A DNA stretch of 64,000 nt from Branchipolynoe longqiensis (taxonomy: Eukaryota > Annelida > Polychaeta > Phyllodocida > Polynoidae): the NCBI GenBank assembly GCA_030323885.1, contig CM059199.1, positions 35,534,590 through 35,598,589 of the forward strand, written 5' to 3'. Each line of letters opens with the position of its first letter. Within the stretch, counting starts at the first letter, position 1. This document shows, one piece after another, positions 30,980-41,105 of the stretch. A program made the position numbers and the translations under genes. The notes beneath the pieces were generated by a model. That model was given only the letters and a program-made list of their open reading frames with translations, was not told the origin of the DNA and searched no databases.

Positions 30980-31693
30980 GCCCCAGTCACACATACACGG
31001 ATCAGGGCCTGGACGAGCCCCGGACCGCCATCCGGGGTGGTCCGGGGCGATCCGGGGCGATCCGTGGCTCGTCCTTGGGTCGTCCGTGGCGACCCCCCTG
31101 ATCTGGCCTGATCCGTGGCTCGTCCGGCGCCGTACGGGCTCAGCCCCGGATGTTTTAAAATGTTTAAAACATGCAGGGTGGTCCGGGGGATTTTGCGATC
31201 CGGGCTCAATCCGGTATGATCCGGGGGTGGACCGGGGCTGTCCGGGGGTGGTCCTGGGTCATTTTGAGCCACGGTTTGACCCGGACCATCCCCGGACTAT
31301 CCAGGACTACCCCCGGCCTAGCCACGGACCACTCCCAGATTGTCCGGGGATGATCCGGGATAGTCCGGCGGCGGTCCGGCGCAGTCCGGGGGGTGGTCTG
31401 GCCTCGTCCGGGTTAGTCAGGGGCCGGTCCGGCCCAGTCCGGGCTCGTGCAGGGCCGTTCCGGGGGTGGTCCTTGGGGTGGTCCGGGGCAGTCCGGGGCG
31501 GTCTGGGGCTGTCTGGGGTGGTCCGGGGCGGTCCGGCCTTTGGTCCGGGGCTCGTCTGGGAAGGTGTGACTGCGAGGCAAAAATCGACGAAAACAGTGAT
31601 TTTATCCGTGGCAGTCTGGGACAGTCCGGGCCGTTGGTCCGTGGGTGGTCCGGCTCAAAATCCGGGGCTCGTCCGGCTATGTGTGACTGGGGC
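30980..31693. mobile_element. TIR/minisatellite element E
   Basis: 714 bp; inward ends GCCCCAGTCACACATACACG and GCCCCAGTCACACATAGCCG, both leading to GGACGAGCCCCGGA. The right end is followed by TTAA; the left flank is TAAGCA. The interior is a degenerate 10-bp array of GGTCCGGGGC and GATCCGGGGC type through nearly the whole length, with two short non-repeat islands (31140-31170, 31570-31610). Frames of 135 and 260 codons are array artefacts. Confidence 0.75.
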
Positions 31694-31699
31694 TTAAAT

Positions 31700-32150
31700 T
31701 ATCAGCTTGCACACTGACACAGGAGAACCCAATGTTGGACATGACTCCTATGGAGAAAGCTATGGAGAAAGCTTGCACATTTTCATAGAAGCTATCCATA
31801 TCACAATAAAACAAATAATTTCCTGGAGCATGTGGTGATTGATATGCTACCCTTAGTTCTTGCAACTGATGGAGGTTGAAGGTGGAAATCCTCTGTCACA
31901 TCTTTTTCAACAGCCCGCTGCACGGTGAGCTGCGCCTCACGCTAGTTCCCTCAGAGGAGGCGGGGATTGATGGTGGAAATCGTCTATTATTTGATTACTC
32001 TCATTACCTAAAGATCCACTCACCTGATTTAAAAATGCATTAATTATTGTAATACCCCCTGTATCATAACAGAAGTCATATTCTAAAAATATTACAATTA
32101 GAAATACAAATAATTTAAACTATGTCATTGGTACTGAATATCCTTAGTGG
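31700..32150. other. No gene recognised
   Basis: No repeat family or domain seen. Confidence 0.45.
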
Positions 32151-32154
32151 AAAG

Positions 32155-32640
32155 AGTAGCCTATGTGGTGGCAGCGGGTTTCCTCCAAAGAAATGGGTCA
32201 TTATTTAAAACTGGATGCCACATATTTGGTTTCCACATTGCGATGCTGATAATTTGTCCTTTCTTTTATTGATTGCAAGTCAAATAATTATTGTATCCTC
32301 TGTGTATTAAGTATGTTAGCAATAGTACATTTATTGAATCTATCCCAAGAAAGAAATTAAAAGTTTACTTAAGATCTAATTCAAAAAGTGAAATTCACTT
32401 TTTTCAACTCTGACATATGCACAACATGCAAACCTTCATAGGATTATTTGGAAGGATTTTTGCTATTATTTGGAAGGTTTTCACTTTTGGTTTCCATGTC
32501 ACACTTTCGTGCCCAGTTTTAAAGAATGACCCAAATATGTCAGAATGACCATATATTTGACATCCAATAATCGATGATATGACAATCAATGTGCTGTAGA
32601 GCCGTTGCTAAATAAAACAAATGCTGAATAGATAAGGCCC
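32155..32640 (+). mobile_element. SINE-M fragments, interrupted
   Basis: GAGTAGCCTATGTGGTGGCAG and CGGGTTTCCTCCAAAGAAAT at 32155-32200 and TATTTGACATCCAATAATCG with GTGCTGTAGAGCCGTTGC at 32530-32610 are adjacent pieces in the 18654 copy. The roughly 330 bp between them look inserted and contain a 61-codon frame without a domain. Confidence 0.6.
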
Positions 32641-32778
32641 TATAGTTAAATGACCCGATATCTCACTCAGTCACAGTATCCTTCCAATAAACCGACGAGT
32701 CTTTGCCCTGAGCTAGTAATTGCGAGGTGTGAGTAGGAGGACAGAATAAATATAGCATTTCACAACAGCTCAGTAATC

Positions 32779-32905
32779 TGCGCATGCGCGACATGCTTAA
32801 TGCCCCATACTGCCCCGCTTGGACCGAACATGCTCAGTTATTGCTCGCACTTAACATAGAACATGACGCTGCATATCGGGAACAAGCGAACCAGCGGCCA
32901 TCTTT
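32779..32905. promoter_or_regulatory. NRF-1 and YY1-like motif cluster
   Basis: TGCGCATGCGC (32779-32789) is the palindromic NRF-1 core, and GCGGCCATCTT (32894-32904) is a YY1 core on the minus strand. Both are typical of CpG-rich promoters in animals. The surrounding 250 bp are more GC- and CpG-rich than the neighbours. No gene start is recognisable next to it. Confidence 0.4.
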
Positions 32906-33073
32906 TTACCGAGTTACCGCCCAGCTTAAGTGGATCGGCGCTATTTATAGCCGGTACTTAGATGTTATGGTTCCTAAATATTTATCAGCATGGTCCCATC
33001 TGGTGGTAAATCTCTGAAGTTCTCTGGCTTTATCGGCAACCGCGTAAATCAATGGATTACAGAATGGAGGCGC

Positions 33074-33317
33074 TACATGTATATATACATATGTGTACAT
33101 GTACATGTATGTACATGTAAATATATGTTATGTATATGTGTATGTACACACATGTATGTATATGTATGAACATGTTACCTATGTATGTATGTGTATCTAC
33201 ATATATATGTATATAGGCATTTACATCCATATATATGTATACACATATATACATATACACATGGATATGTATATGTATATATGTATACATATCCATATAT
33301 ATGCATATATATGCATA
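33074..33317. repeat. CATA/TATG-rich microsatellite
   Basis: About 240 bp of alternating CATATA, TGTACA and TATG phrases, directly left of the palindrome at 33318. Open frames on both strands are artefacts. Confidence 0.9.
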
Positions 33318-34338
33318 GTGGTGAATGACCATGGGGTCATTCGGGGTCATTGCGGGGTGCACGGGACAGCGAAGCCGTTGGGCCGCGCCCGCCTCCCTTC
33401 AAACCACAGGACTGACCACATCAAAATATCTTGGCACCGCCGGAAGTACCGACGCACACACAACATGCCGAGAAATGGTTCATCAGGCAAGGGCAGGAAG
33501 GCCAGGAGGCCCCCGGGGTCGAAAAACAAGCTTAAGGGAGGACCCTCAGCCGACACTGGGACAGTGCCTACACTCGACCTGGGAGACAGCCGGGGAGCGC
33601 GGAGCAGCACTCCCCAGGACACAGACGACTCATACATCCCGCCCGGGAAGCAGTCCCCGGCATCCCCGCCCGCACGGGCGGGCCGGAACGCGTCCCCGGC
33701 CATCGGGGCGCACCCTACCTCCCCCGGCCGGGACGTGGATACCAAGCTCGGACAGATGGAGGCACGCATGGAGGCCCGGATGGATACCCGCATGGCGGCC
33801 ATCCAGGATGCTATCATGGACATAGTGCGGCAGGGCACGGAGCACGACGCTCGCCATGTGTCCTGGGGAGTGCTGCTCCACGCTCCCCGGCTGTCTCCCA
33901 GGTCGAGTGTAGGCACTGTCCCGGTGTCGGCTGAGGGTCCTCCCTTAAGCTTGTTTTTCGACCCGGCCTTCCTGCCCTTGCCTGATGAACCATTTCTCGG
34001 CATGTTGTGTGTGCGTCGGTAGTTCCGGCGGTGCCAAAGATATTTTGATGTGGTCAGTCCTGTGGTTTGAAGGGGAGTGACCAGCGGTATGAGCAGTGGC
34101 GAGGTGCTCATGTGTGTGAGTGGGTTGTGTGCTGTGTTAGTAGCAGGCAGGCAGGGTGAGGGGAATGCAGGTCAAGTTGTGTGTGTGTGTGGTTGCGCCC
34201 CCCCTGCGTCCGCCGCCCCCACCCCGCCCCCCCGCGTGTGGGGGGGTGGGGGGCGGCAGGGAGGCGGGCGCGGCCCAATGGCTTCGCTGTCCTGTGCACC
34301 CCGCAATGACCCCGAATGACCCCATGGTCATTCACCAC
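33318..34338. mobile_element. 1-kb palindromic element
   Basis: Inward ends are identical: GTGGTGAATGACCATGGGGT, then CATTCGGGGTCATTGCGGGG. The left arm (33318-33622) and the right arm (33855-34338) are inverted copies, including the start of a gag-like frame; the right arm has about 190 bp extra (34085-34255, GC- and GT-rich) that the left arm lacks. The centre (33623-33854) is unique. The same terminus occurs at 39223 on the minus strand. Could be a head-to-head inverted duplication of a retroelement 5' end, a DIRS-like element with inverted termini, or a fold-back transposon. Confidence 0.75.
33465..34022 (+). CDS. Gag-like ORF inside the palindrome
   Basis: 186-codon frame from ATG at 33465. 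N-terminus is basic ([20 protein letters not shown]), then a Pro/Ser-rich acidic part and a helix with repeated Arg-Met ([20 protein letters not shown]), as in coiled-coil ORF1 or Gag proteins. After about residue 130 the frame enters the inverted arm and translates the antisense of its own N-terminal part, so that end is not authentic. The minus strand carries the same start ([18 protein letters not shown]) at about 33999, lacking a short Arg-Pro-Pro insertion and continuing into the same centre in antisense. The continuous frame extends upstream to 33093 only because the microsatellite lacks stops. No RT, integrase or recombinase domain is visible. Function inferred only from composition. 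Confidence 0.35.
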   Translation: MPRNGSSGKGRKARRPPGSKNKLKGGPSADTGTVPTLDLGDSRGARSSTPQDTDDSYIPPGKQSPASPPARAGRNASPAIGAHPTSPGRDVDTKLGQMEARMEARMDTRMAAIQDAIMDIVRQGTEHDARHVSWGVLLHAPRLSPRSSVGTVPVSAEGPPLSLFFDPAFLPLPDEPFLGMLCVRR

Positions 34339-34498
34339 AATTATATAAATATATAAATATATAAATATATAAATATATAAATATATATATTTGTACAGAT
34401 ATGTACGTACATATACGTATGTATATCCATATATATGTAAGATATGCATGTCCATCTATATATATATATACATATATAGTTGTATATATATATAAAGA
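34339..34498. repeat. ATATAAAT octamer array and TA-rich tract
   Basis: About six ATATAAAT units at 34342-34385, then TA/TG-rich sequence. It abuts the right end of the palindrome. 34499-35018 holds nothing recognisable. Confidence 0.85.
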
Positions 34499-35019
34499 AC
34501 AGAGTTCAATGCTTAAGCACTGGAGCAGCCTGGTCCACACAGTAATTGGTATTGACCCTGCATTCTACCCTGAACCACAATAGTAGACAAGAGATTGTCC
34601 CAGGACTCTAAAGAAAAAACAAATGTTAATATAATATTCATATATATATATTTGATATATATACATGCGCAAATTAGCAACCACCTATTGACTTCTACGC
34701 TCCACACACATAGGAGGATGCACTTGACCCAATTCTGATCTCAAAATAGAAACATTTCATCTTTAAAAAAAAAGAAAAATCACTTCAAATAACACATTTT
34801 GCTCAGTGATGCCACATCATGTCTATCTCAAAGGTTAGCGGCCTCTGGGCATAAAGGTGACTGCCCTTTCCCGCCAATGTCCTGCTTGGAGGAGCGACAT
34901 AAGCCAGATGAGGGGCTTTACTGATGAAATGTTTAGATACAGAGAATGCGAGAGCAGGTAGTGTTCAAGAACCACATGTCAATTATTCTGTGTCTGCATG
35001 GCTGCTAATATGTCTAGTT

Positions 35020-35385
35020 TCCAGTGAAAGGTTGGTTGGTTGTTGGAGTTTTACGTCCTGGCAACATATAAGGTCATATCTGGATGGATCTCGACTTGTG
35101 ACAGAGCACACTCATGGGGACTTCATACTCAGGTTGCCAGCACCACCATTCCTGGATATTCCACTCAGTCGCATTATCCTGCCACTGAGCTAACCAGTCC
35201 TTGCCCTATCCTGTTAATGCTGAGAGGCAGGCTAAGTAGAGAGAAGTATCAATTTTGTATTTCATTAGTTTGACTTGACTGAGTATGTTTTGTTTGTTGT
35301 TGTTTTACGTCCTAGCAACTGAGTATGGAACTCCCACATGGGACGCCTGCACTCTAACCAATTCAGCCACCGCACCAGGTCACAG
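35020..35385 (-). mobile_element. SINE-A carrying a micro-insertion
   Basis: Complete minus-strand SINE-A: tail GTTGGAGTTTTACGTCCTGG, middle ACTCAGTCGCATTATCCTGC, body CCTTGCCCTATCCTGTTAATG, head ending ACTCTAACCAATTCAGCCACC (T2 type). Interrupted within the head by the 30-bp insert at 35288. Confidence 0.85.
35288..35317 (-). mobile_element. 30-bp SINE-A tail micro-insertion
   Basis: TTTTGTTTGTTGTTGTTTTA then CGTCCTAGCA, the last 30 bp of a SINE-A, between exact 10-bp duplications ACTGAGTATG (35278-35287, 35318-35327). Smallest such insert here. Confidence 0.85.
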
Positions 35386-35694
35386 TGAAAGGAGAGTGGG
35401 CGGTACCAACTTTATCCCCCTTTTGCTGCTACACTGGGATATCGTATCACCAGACGCATTATATTACAATATGCCATTTGTATTGCTATATCTGACACTG
35501 AACGGGTTAGTCCTATATAATGCACTGTGTAATAGGCATGTACATTTAATATAGTGTGCTCACTTGCAGCAGCCAATACAAGGCGATGTACAATAACACC
35601 ACACTATGGCATACTTACTATATGGTTAACACTATTAAAGGGTCAGCTCTTCATCGACCAATAGAAAGCGACCTAAAGCAGTTATTCCTGCCGA

Positions 35695-35945
35695 ATCGGT
35701 AGAGTGCGGCTCTCGCATTTGGGAGATGCAGACTTTGGTTTCCGGTCGAGTCAAACCGATGACTTATCAAATTGATACTTGTTGCTTCCCAGCCTGGTGA
35801 TCGGCATGAATAGAATAGGGCAAGGGCTGGTTAGTTCAGTATTAGGATAATGTGGTTGAGTGGGATATCGGGTGAGGGTGTGGTAGTGGAATAAGGAAGA
35901 CCAATTAAAAATGTTAATCACTTAACACACCAGAAAAAGACTACT
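35695..35945 (+). mobile_element. SINE-A/SINE-B chimaera
   Basis: T2-type head (CCGAATCGGTAGAGTGCGGC), body, first part of the SINE-A middle (GTTCAGTATTAGGATAATGT) and then a SINE-B tail (GTGGAATAAGGAAGACCAAT). A junction between the two tails within one copy. 35946-36189 shows nothing else. Confidence 0.7.
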
Positions 35946-36189
35946 AATAAAAACCACCCTCTAATGATGGTACTTAAGAAGTACTAGTGCACCAGCTTAC
36001 TCTGTAGCATTCTCTATGGCAACAGTCTTAGAGAGGATTTCCCCCTGCACTCTGATCCCTCCCCTGTGGAATATATCCGATACAAAGGTTCTACTGCTCA
36101 TCCGCCTTCTGACAGCACAAGTAGTAGTTAATCGTGTGGGTATTATAGCTCACCCTGCAGCATGATCTATGGAAACAAACATCTACTGA

Positions 36190-36640
36190 AGCCCGACTGG
36201 GTGCGATGGCCGAATTGGTAGGTGTGGCCTCGCATGCCTGAGATTGGAACTTTGTCGTTCCCAGTCGAGTCAAACCAATGACTTACCAAATTTACACTTG
36301 CTGCTTCCTAGCATTGCTACAATCCAACACAGCTGAAGAACTGTCTCCATTTCTATTAATTAAGAGTGGCTAACGGGTCCAAGGCCTATTATAGCTGTAT
36401 CCTATTGATTGATTGATGGCACTCAGCCTTAAAAGGATAGGGCAGGGACTGGTTACCTCAGTGTCAGGATAATGTGACTTGAGTGGAATATCAGTTCATG
36501 GTGCCAGAGGCCCGATTTCGCAGAGGGGTAGCAGCCCTTTAAAGTCGCCATGAGTGTGCACTGTCACAAGTTGGCACCCATCCTGATATGACCTCAGCTT
36601 TTGCCAGGACGTAAAACTCCAACCAACACCTACATATTCC
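36190..36640 (+). mobile_element. SINE-A with a 107-bp insertion
   Basis: T2 head (GGTGCGATGGCCGAATTGG), body interrupted at TTCCTAGC (36310) by 36311-36417, resuming at GGCACTCAGCCTTAAAAGG. The insert ends in ATTGATTGATTGAT, like the LINE tails in this window, but I see no target-site duplication. The 3' part is complete with CCAACCAACACC. Confidence 0.75.
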
Positions 36641-36685
36641 TGCCACAACCTAACACCACCTAACACAACCTAACACCACCTAATA

Positions 36686-37431
36686 CCCCTGTCACACTAC
36701 AACGTAATGAGCCAACGTGAGCCTAACGTGGTGATATTTCGTCATTACGTTGATGTACGTTGGATTACGTTATGATGACGTCATAATGACGTTAGACTGA
36801 CGTCGATCTACGTCACATTACGTCGTGTTACGTCGAGTTACATCGAAGTTTTGGACATGTTCAAAAGTTTCGACGTAGCTCGAACGTAAGGGTTTACGTT
36901 CGCCGTACGTTCTGTTCACGTTCAGCGAATGTCAATGACGTTAAACGGACGTTAGGCAAACGTTCCTCACTACGTTCCACTACGTTCCACTACGTTCCAC
37001 TACGTTCCACTATGTTCCACTACGTTCCACTATGTTCCACTCGTTGACCCACATTTATACCCCTGTCACACTACGACGTAACGTGTGGGCAGCGTTAAGT
37101 TAACGGGGGTCGGACGTAACGGAGCGTAGCCAGAGCGACACGCTGACGGGTCGATAACGTCGTTATAACGTGTTGCGAACGTGTCGTCACGTAGTTCACG
37201 TCATTGACGATCCCGTAGCGTGTTGGTAACGTGCGTAACGTGATCCGAACGTGATTGGAACGTGTTCTGAACATCCTGTGACGTTACGCCGACGTTACTT
37301 TCACGTTGCGCTCATGTCAACTACGCGGCATTCACGTCCACAATTTGCATATTACGCCGATAACTTCGACGTAATATAATTTGTTTCACGTTGTGCCTAC
37401 GCTGACGTAGTCACGTCGTAGTGTGACAGGG
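36686..37431. mobile_element. TIR/minisatellite element F (duplicated left TIR)
   Basis: CCCCTGTCACACTACAACGT at 36686 and CCCCTGTCACACTACGACGT at 37060 are two left TIRs in direct orientation; a single right TIR (GTAGTGTGACAGGG) ends at 37431. Between the first two are ACGTC- and ACGTT-containing 10-bp units, becoming a regular ACTACGTTCC array (36968-37040). The second half has looser AACGTG units of 10-11 bp. Probably one element nested in, or fused with, another. Confidence 0.75.
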
Positions 37432-37869
37432 CCATAACACAACCTAACACAGACCTTTTGTGTTGTCTTACAGCAAGAAATCCGAGAACTCCATGACACT
37501 CTTATAATGCACTTCTAGCCGCAATGCAGCTGCTATTGTTAGAATCTGGGGACGTCATGGACATAATTATAATGAGTATTCCTTTACGGATCATATTCCC
37601 GAGTCACGTGACCGGATGTTAACGCCGTGCTAAGGAAAAGCCTGGTGTCATTGATCCTACTGGTGCTTGTCCGCAGGCAAGACAGTGACTAGGGTATCTT
37701 TGATGATTTGGTTTTATTCCGCCTGGCTTCGAATACCCACCACCTGGTCCATTGGAAAGACGCCCGTAGGCCTACAATAGGAGGATTCATTCTGCAGTTA
37801 ATGAGTGAATATCACAGCAACGTCAGTGTTACCAACGGATAGTTCATACCGTCATGTGTTACCTCCTTA
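37432..37869. other. No gene recognised
   Basis: No coding signal or known repeat. Confidence 0.45.
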
Positions 37870-37880
37870 TTCAGGTCACG

Positions 37881-38197
37881 CCCAGACAAAATGGCCGAAT
37901 GAGTTGAGCATCCCTCTCCGGTTTTGGTCGATGGTGGGACTCGAACCCAGGCTCGAGTCTATCAATGACTTAAACATTGATACTTGTTGCTTTCTAGCCT
38001 GGCACTCATCATTAATAGGATAGGGCAAGGACTGGTTAGCTCAGTGTCAGGATAATGTGACTGAGTGGGATATCAGGTCACGGTGCCAGTAGGGTGCTCT
38101 TCCAATGGGGCAGGCCTATTACATCGCCATGAGTGTGCACGTCCTGATATGACCCCAGGTGTTGCCAGGATGTAAAATACCAAAAACCAACCAACCT
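37881..38197 (+). mobile_element. SINE-A, full length with TSD
   Basis: Head T1 (AATGGCCGAATGAGTTGAGC, GGACTCGAACCC), complete body and tail, between TTCAGGTCACG (37870-37880) and TTCAAGTCACG (38198-38208), 11 bp with one mismatch. About 20 bp are missing before CCTGATATGACC. Confidence 0.9.
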
Positions 38198-38461
38198 TTC
38201 AAGTCACGTGAATTGATAATCTCAAACACTGAATAATATGTGTATTCATGTGTCTATATTTGTGGATACCCCTAGCTGTTGGGGGGTTTACGTCTAAACA
38301 ATATAATGGTTATATCACCAAGGATACTGCATAGTGACAGCGCATACTCATGCCCACTTTATCCTGGTGAGTGGCCTGTCTGTATTCTGTACCGAGATCC
38401 TACTCAGTCAGAGATTCCAACCCACAATCTTCAGCAAGACAATTTGGCGCTCTTCGTTCAG

Positions 38462-38544
38462 GCATAAAACCTGGGAAACGCCAATCCAAAATTGTAATAC
38501 AATAAAATAATTGTCCATGAAGGTCATTTTAATTTTCCACTCAT
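38462..38544. mobile_element. MITE-3, left part, split
   Basis: CATAAAACCTGGGAAACGCC, CAATCCAAAATTGTAATAC and CATGAAGGTCATTTTAATTT match the 7265 copy and stop at 38544; the right part follows at 39224. Confidence 0.6.
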
Positions 38545-39223
38545 TGCAGCATCGGTACACAGGACGAGGAGGCATGACGTTGGGATAACATGGCATTTAT
38601 TCCGGGTGGCCCCCGGGGGCATTACATGATGTGAGCGAGCCGGAGGCTGCATGGAGCAAAGTCATGGGGTGATCGCGGTCAAATATGAGAGTGGGATGAG
38701 TGAGGCGAGACATATGAGCATAGGCGATGAACATGTGTATATAGTGGTTATTAGCGGGTGGCATAAATAACCTATTGTGATATAATATGATATGTAATTA
38801 TAGTAATTGTTTAGTATAATTGTTATATTATATGGCGATATTAATTATGTGAATTGCTGGTTAATTAATAGCGATGTATGGTATAATGATAATATATATA
38901 TAATTTCTTATGATTAAGTGCGGAGTGGGTGGGTGGGTAAAGAAAGTTAGGTGTGGTCAGTCCTGTTGTTGGGAGCGGAGTGACCAGTGGTGTGTGTGTT
39001 AGGGAGGAGCTGGTGTGTGTGAGTGGTTGTGTGCTCAGTGAGCAGCAGGCAGGCAGGGAGCAGTGAATGTAGGTCGAGTGAGTAGGGGGGTGGTGCAGTG
39101 AGGAGTGTGGGTACCCCCCTTTGAGTCCCCCCCCCAGCCACAGGGGAGGGGGGGGGGTCCAACGGCCTCGCCGACCCGTGCACCCCGCAATGACCCCGAA
39201 TGACCCCATGGTCATTCACCACA
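38545..39223 (-). mobile_element. Insertion with palindrome-family terminus (LTR-like)
   Basis: On the minus strand it begins TGTGGTGAATGACCATGGGG, the same end as the palindrome at 33318-34338, shares ACAGGACTGACCACA, and ends CCGATGCTGCA about 55 bp after GGAATAAATGCCATG, a possible polyadenylation signal. TG...CA ends and AATAAA suggest an LTR of about 680 bp. Comparison with the 7265 MITE puts CATT/AATT at the junctions, a possible 4-bp duplication with one mismatch. Confidence 0.5.
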
Positions 39224-39362
39224 ATTCCCGTGTTCCTGTGATGAAATGGTTATAAAGCAATTAACAAAAATTAGGAAAATAAATAGATGAAATTGTTGAA
39301 GGTTTGACTCCGATCTTTATCTCAATTTTTGGAGTGGAGTTTACAGGATTTTGCGCCGAATG
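39224..39362. mobile_element. MITE-3, right part
   Basis: CCTGTGATGAAATGGTTATA, TTATCTCAATTTTTGGAG and GGAGTTTACAGGATTTTGCG, resuming the element interrupted at 38544. 39363-39440 is TA-rich simple sequence. Confidence 0.6.
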
Positions 39363-39440
39363 TCCTCATATATAAATACATATATATAAATATGCATAAA
39401 TATACATATATGTATAAATAAACATCTATATATACACTGA

Positions 39441-39947
39441 GGTGTGAACATACCTCCGGGGAGATTAGCGTAATGAACTAGCACTCCTGAATATAAGGAG
39501 TAAGAGCTGCACAGCAAATACACCCTAGATAAAAGATTCACCCGGTACTTGTAGTACACGGGTGAAGACCAGCCTTATATAAATACGGGCGAAAATAGCG
39601 TTAGTATGGAAGTGAGGCTCCAGTATGTGGCTCCAGTATCAAATGGCTACCCATATTATGCATATAGGCACAGAGTTGGTGAAATGCGAGAGAATGCAAA
39701 AAAGACAAGATGGCGGCCACAGAATGCCGTCGATTTCACTTTTAAATTGCATTAAACTATATGTTTTATTACATTTTTCAACTCAAAGGTAGCGGGCTAA
39801 TAATAAGATGTATGTAAAGAATAATTGTTGCTTCTTACATTGTGAAATTAGGCTCTCATTTCATTGACCCGTTTTTTCGCCACCTTTTACATAAGGTTGG
39901 TTTGCACCCCTACTGCAGCAGTACGGGGTGACTCTTGTATCTAATAC
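39441..39947. other. No gene; one YY1-like site
   Basis: CAAGATGGCGGCC (39706-39718) is a strong YY1-type motif; nothing else is recognisable. Confidence 0.35.
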
Positions 39948-40003
39948 ACCCATCCTGATATGACCTTAGATGTTGCTAGGACGTAAAACAACAACAAACA
40001 AAG
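39948..40003 (+). mobile_element. SINE-A tail fragment, no TSD seen
   Basis: CCATCCTGATATGACCTTAG, GCTAGGACGTAAAACAACAA, CAAACAAAG. Same extent as the micro-insertions, but I find no flanking duplication. Confidence 0.7.
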
Positions 40004-40609
40004 AAACAGCACAGCAAATATATGTCATCTTAAGAGGATTGTATCCATTAATGCGGATTTTGAAGTGCAAAGTAGAATCATGATTCGCAAACCTAATGGA
40101 GTGGGTGCAAAAGGACAACAGTAGAATATAGATGGATGTCCGTTATACTCGGCAGATGGATTAAATTGTATCCAGATACTTACTTGTCTGTGTAATAGTA
40201 TTTTTCCGTTGCATTATATTTGTTGATTAAAGTTGGAATTTCAATATTCTTTTTAAGATAAATGTAATATGAATAGGCAATGCTTAGGACCGATCTCACA
40301 CTAAATGCTTGTAGAATTATTTATTCATTTATTTATCAACACAAGTATATTATTAACCAATCACTGTCATCCACACTGATTGCTGCATAGCGAAGTTTGA
40401 TGAGCTATTTCCATTTCAGTTTGCTGGATTTTGGTTATTATGCGATTCAATATGAGTTTACAAATGGCGGTCCCCATACAGGGGTATTTCCGTTTCCGTT
40501 TGCTGGATTTTGGTGATTTCATTTTTCACCTCTATAAGGACGAGTATTCTTTAGGTATATATACACATGTTAGTCCATAGCCTCCCCGCTGGTCAGTATT
40601 ATCTTGATC
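40004..40609. other. No gene recognised
   Basis: TTTCCGTTTGCTGGATTTTGG occurs twice (about 40415 and 40495 with changes), a small tandem duplication; nothing else. Confidence 0.4.
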
Positions 40610-40870
40610 CGTATAGTTGATCATATTTTAGCTTGAAGTAACTTCTATTTTAAATGGTCAACTTTGAAGATAATTGGAGCGCAAATATATAACATTAATT
40701 TTGGCATGCTTGCTTCAAAATTATGATGCCAAAGGAGTCAACCAGTGTGAACAGTGACAGGCTATATTAAATTGACTTAATATCCTCACATATATATCTA
40801 CAAATGCTGTACTGAAGTTACCTATGCAGAGTACAATCTAGTGAAATGGTTTGCTTTTAAAAGTTTGCTG
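40610..40870 (-). mobile_element. MITE-2 internal fragment
   Basis: Matches the interior of the 699 copy: TTGAAGTAACTTCTATTTTA, AACATTAATTTTGGCATGC, AGGCTATATTAAATTGAC. Both ends missing. Confidence 0.5.
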
Positions 40871-40914
40871 TTTTGACTTAATATCTTATTGACTTAAAGG
40901 CTGCCAGCACCATG

Positions 40915-41105
40915 ACCTGATACCCCCACTCAGCCTCATTATCTTGACACTGATCCAACCAGCCCTTGTCCTATCCTAATAATACCGAGTGCCTGGCTAG
41001 GAAGTGAGAAGTATCAATTTGTAAGTTATTGATTTGGCTCGACCAGGGTTCCAACCCACGAACCCATGGGTTCAGATCCCCCGATCTCCCAAAGCAGGAC
41101 ACATC
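40915..41105 (-). mobile_element. SINE-A 5' half with doubled B box
   Basis: Minus strand; middle and body (AATAATACCGAGTGCCTGGC), then a head with two B-box-like motifs (GGGTTCCAACCC and CATGGGTTCAGATCCC). The same doubled motif is seen at 58258-58588, 54058-54402 and 61926-62085, defining a subfamily. Confidence 0.75.

Noticed and set aside
30865..31697. 135- and 260-codon frames
   Set aside because: They run through the GC-rich 10-bp array of element E and mirror the array, with no recognisable domain.
33093..33464. N-terminal 124 codons of the long frame over the palindrome
   Set aside because: Encoded by a CATA/TATG microsatellite; the plausible start is the ATG at 33465.
36311..36417. 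Retroinsertion with LINE-type tail in SINE-A
   Set aside because: The insert ends in ATTGATTGATTGAT but no flanking duplication is visible and it matches no LINE end here, so I left it as an unclassified insertion.
39948..40003. Another TSD-flanked micro-insertion
   Set aside because: Same extent as the others but no duplication of the flanks could be found.
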